The translations under genes and the position numbers were made by a program. Below are positions 5,401 to 6,221 of a stretch of DNA of 6,221 nucleotides, piece after piece. This DNA comes from an uncultured bacterium (GTDB taxonomy: Bacteria; Verrucomicrobiota; Kiritimatiellia; RFP12; UBA1067), in the NCBI GenBank assembly GCA_902779075.1, contig CACZAK010000255.1, forward strand, positions 1-6,221, in the 5' to 3' direction. Under the pieces are notes generated by a model. The model searched no databases and had not been told where the DNA came from. It saw only the letters and a list, made by a program, of their open reading frames with translations. Numbering within the stretch: the stretch's first letter is position 1; every line of letters begins with the position of its first letter.

Positions 5401-6221
5401 GCTGACGGGGACGCGGACGGTGCGCATCACGTTCGACGCGAACGGCGGCAGCGTGTCGCCGGATGACTATTGGGACTGCGTGGTCGGCACGGCGGTGGAG
5501 GCGTTTCCCACGCCGACGCGTCCGGGCTACAAGTTCGCGGGCTGGTGGACGGCGAGGACCGGCGGCACGCGCATGACGTCCATCGCGCGCGTGACCGCCG
5601 CGCAGACGTTCTACGCACACTGGACGCTGAACGGAGGGGGCGATCCCGGCGACGGCTCCTATACGGTGACGTTCAACGCGAACGGCGGGAGCGTGACGCC
5701 CACGACTCGCAATGTGTCCGGCGGCAAGGCGGTCGGGACGTTGCCCACGCCTACGCGGACGGGATATTGGTTCCTGGGTTGGTTCACGGCTGCCGTGGGC
5801 GGCGTGCAGGTCTATTCGACCACGGTTGTCAACAGCAGCGTGACGTACTACGCGCACTGGTCTGACGCCGGCTACACGGTGCATTTCCATCGCAACGACG
5901 CGAGCAACGAGAAGACGGCGGCGTACGACTTCGACTACGGCGTGGAGATGCATCTGCCGTCGCTCAACTCGCTGGGCTGGGCGCGGCGCGGACTAGACTT
6001 CCTCGGCTGGGCGACGAGCCGGGCGAACGCCGACGCCGGGAAGGTGTGGAAGAAGGACTGGGCGGTTGTCACAACTGCCGCGGCTGTCGGCAAGACGCTC
6101 GACGTCTACGCGGTCTGGGCGCTGAAGCCTGGCAGCTACGCCATCGAGTTCATCCGCAACGACGGCGCGGGCACGTGGCGGACGGTCGGGTTCAACTACG
6201 GCGAGAAGACGCGCATGCCGT
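2456..6221 (+). CDS. Secreted BspA-like LRR protein with Listeria-Bacteroides repeats (partial, 3' end outside window)
   Basis: An uninterrupted frame of 1255 codons that reaches the window edge without a stop. The N-terminus looks like a signal peptide (K2, K5, hydrophobic 7-14, likely cleavage after YA at 20-21), though D15 interrupts the core. Residues ~25-112 are an unrecognised beta-rich domain starting APFRLD. Two Listeria-Bacteroides (Flg_new/InlB B-type) repeats follow at 115-181 and 188-249. A BspA-type LRR_5 block spans ~278-605 with the signature IGxxAFxxCxxLxxVxxP, about ten units. A connector with WDG and LPQTW motifs leads to repeats at 673-745, 753-820, 827-899, 905-982, 989-1056, 1071-1135 and 1142-1221, and an unfinished one from ~1230. 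Such proteins are exported and often act in adhesion or host and substrate binding; the ligand here is unknown. The gene starts 24 bases after the composite ORF stop. C-terminal anchoring cannot be judged. Confidence 0.9.
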   Translation, partial: MKLIKSIIAMAAALDATIGYAGESAPFRLDTMEGTRVARVEEVITYSTEWDNAGKVIVAVDGVTLKEADAPVSGDVIWNAGFAGKGNHTLTYTTYKNGVADKVETVTYKVTMVSVTFDAYGGSLESVTPTKVVEADSAIGTLPTPTRTGYTFAGWWTSASGGTQISASTTVSGNVTYYAHWTINQYTVTFEGNGGALGDRALPRIVNTQNYGSTIAAPTVTREWCTFAGWSPAVAATVPANNVTYTAQWARWGDSISASKMGGKTMRQLYPSDYAHMTTMILEEGITELPVGFFDGCGNVEFVTWPSTLLEFGIDDLPPKIRAAVEGKYAQNGFLIYNNWILDYQNRNVSVVTIPNGIVGIGRGAFAEMYDLEKVNMPESLRCIAKGAFEGCTWIQEFQFMSGLRYVGAEAFRDCSSLLKATFADGVRSIGISAFTNCWQMQSVRLPYTVTNVGDNAFSGCGAIRGVTVPTHVKTMKELFPQSYAKIETAEVAEGEKTVMAEMFKGCVKLRGGATQTDMSMIPNTVTNIGAMAFQGCTSLTAFVVPDSVTGMGTNVFEGCSALWNMTLSRKLTKIPDRTFSGCTRLETMVVPEKVNYLGEQFFSGTSGENALYYLCTNAPSYHEDAYKAISGGMTTYVLQNSRSWDGRQGSRVLPQTWNGYPITYWAPNRFDVTFDANGGRFDSSGGSTWSEQQITDTTYALPSTEPVRSGWAFEGWWTEQTGGAEVRYTTLVTATRTHTLYAHWRSLGNKMTVTFNPNGGTVVLPDKQDYVPGQTFGQFPVPTRRGYTFQGWWTESAGGVRMTEATEVPAADMELFAHWEPITYYVRFHANGGTGSMDDQAFVFDMRQALATHKFTRTGFAFTGWATTPSGQVRYAENASVVNLEEVQDRIVDLYAVWSGVGYSIRFDSNGGTGIMENQTIAVGETQNLWPCAFRRAGYTFAGWALSPTEAEAQNVAYLDGAAVRNLSTANGATVPLYAVWLTGTRTVRITFDANGGSVSPDDYWDCVVGTAVEAFPTPTRPGYKFAGWWTARTGGTRMTSIARVTAAQTFYAHWTLNGGGDPGDGSYTVTFNANGGSVTPTTRNVSGGKAVGTLPTPTRTGYWFLGWFTAAVGGVQVYSTTVVNSSVTYYAHWSDAGYTVHFHRNDASNEKTAAYDFDYGVEMHLPSLNSLGWARRGLDFLGWATSRANADAGKVWKKDWAVVTTAAAVGKTLDVYAVWALKPGSYAIEFIRNDGAGTWRTVGFNYGEKTRMP
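2798..3202 (+). repeat. Two N-terminal Listeria-Bacteroides repeats
   Basis: Repeat 1 (2798-2998) runs from VTFDAYGGS through PTPTRTGYTFAGWW to VTYYAHW. Repeat 2 (3017-3202) starts VTFEGNGG and ends VTYTAQW; it is shorter and lacks the full PTRxGYxF segment. Both show the family pattern TFxxNGG, FxGWW and a terminal YAxW. They precede the LRR block, so the LRRs are bracketed by repeats on both sides. Confidence 0.8.
3287..4270 (+). repeat. BspA-type leucine-rich repeat block (LRR_5)
   Basis: About ten LRR units of roughly 23 residues lie here. Typical ones contain IGRGAFAEMYDLEKVNMP, VGAEAFRDCSSL, VGDNAFSGCGAIRGVTVP, IGAMAFQGCTSLTAFVVP and IPDRTFSGCTRLETMVVP. The recurring AFxxCxxL with a conserved Cys is the Treponema/Bacteroides BspA style. 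A less regular stretch around residues 480-515 (ELFPQSYAKIETAEVAEGEK) breaks the array in two. Units like these form a curved solenoid for ligand binding in known BspA-like proteins. Confidence 0.85.
4472..6221 (+). repeat. C-terminal array of Listeria-Bacteroides repeats (seven complete, one cut off)
   Basis: Units begin at 4472, 4712, 4934, 5168, 5420, 5666, 5879 and about 6143. Most carry TFxANGG, GYxFxGWW and a closing YAHW or YAVW. The units starting at 5879 and 6143 are a different subfamily: RND replaces NGG and a YG segment follows, and the complete unit at 5879 also has LGWARRGLDFLGWA. Units are 65-80 residues long with short spacers. Nucleotide sequence around GGCTACACGTTC is nearly the same in several units (for example near 4813 and 5271), which favours recombination between them. 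Confidence 0.85.

Noticed and set aside
1..6221. tRNA, rRNA or CRISPR array
   Set aside because: No cloverleaf-like sequence with a T-loop consensus, no rRNA-like conserved stretch and no regularly spaced identical direct repeats were seen. The only large repeats are protein-coding and divergent.

Overview
The window looks like chromosomal DNA from an uncultured, GC-rich, Gram-negative gut or rumen bacterium. The mix of a FISUMP-type secreted protein, a diversity-generating retroelement (DGR) and a very large BspA-type leucine-rich-repeat protein with Listeria-Bacteroides repeats is what I would expect from the Kiritimatiellota/Verrucomicrobiota/Lentisphaerota group. That placement is an inference from protein style only; there is no marker gene here.

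Layout, all on the + strand: (1) positions 1-231 are a non-coding leader with a strong hairpin and a C-rich tract. (2) 232-1245 encodes a secreted protein with a signal peptide, an Ig-like N-terminal domain and a C-terminal FISUMP/C-type-lectin-like domain. The last ~35 codons carry the codon pattern left by adenine-directed DGR mutagenesis, so this is a DGR target protein. (3) 1246-1370 is intergenic and holds a two-hairpin REP-like element. (4) 1371-2432 is one open frame that is really a composite: a small DGR accessory-like protein, then REP-derived palindromes read through in frame, then only the C-terminal part of a DGR reverse transcriptase (RT). The RT catalytic core and the template repeat (TR) are absent. 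(5) 2303-2420 is a run of hairpins ending in another REP-like module. (6) 2456 to the window end is a partial gene (1255 codons seen, no stop reached) for a secreted BspA-like LRR protein with at least nine complete Listeria-Bacteroides repeats and the start of a tenth.

How it fits together: sections 2-4 are a decayed DGR cassette in the usual order (target, accessory, RT), with TR plus RT core deleted and REP-like sequence at the junction. The target gene still has an intact reading frame and a diversified-looking binding face, so it is either a fossil of past diversification or a target served in trans by another DGR. The REP-like modules share a three-base loop and a CTACCGGT tail while their stem sequences differ with pairing kept. 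Two of them flank the remnant in inverted orientation. The large BspA-like gene downstream is probably an unrelated surface or secreted adhesin that lies close behind the remnant.
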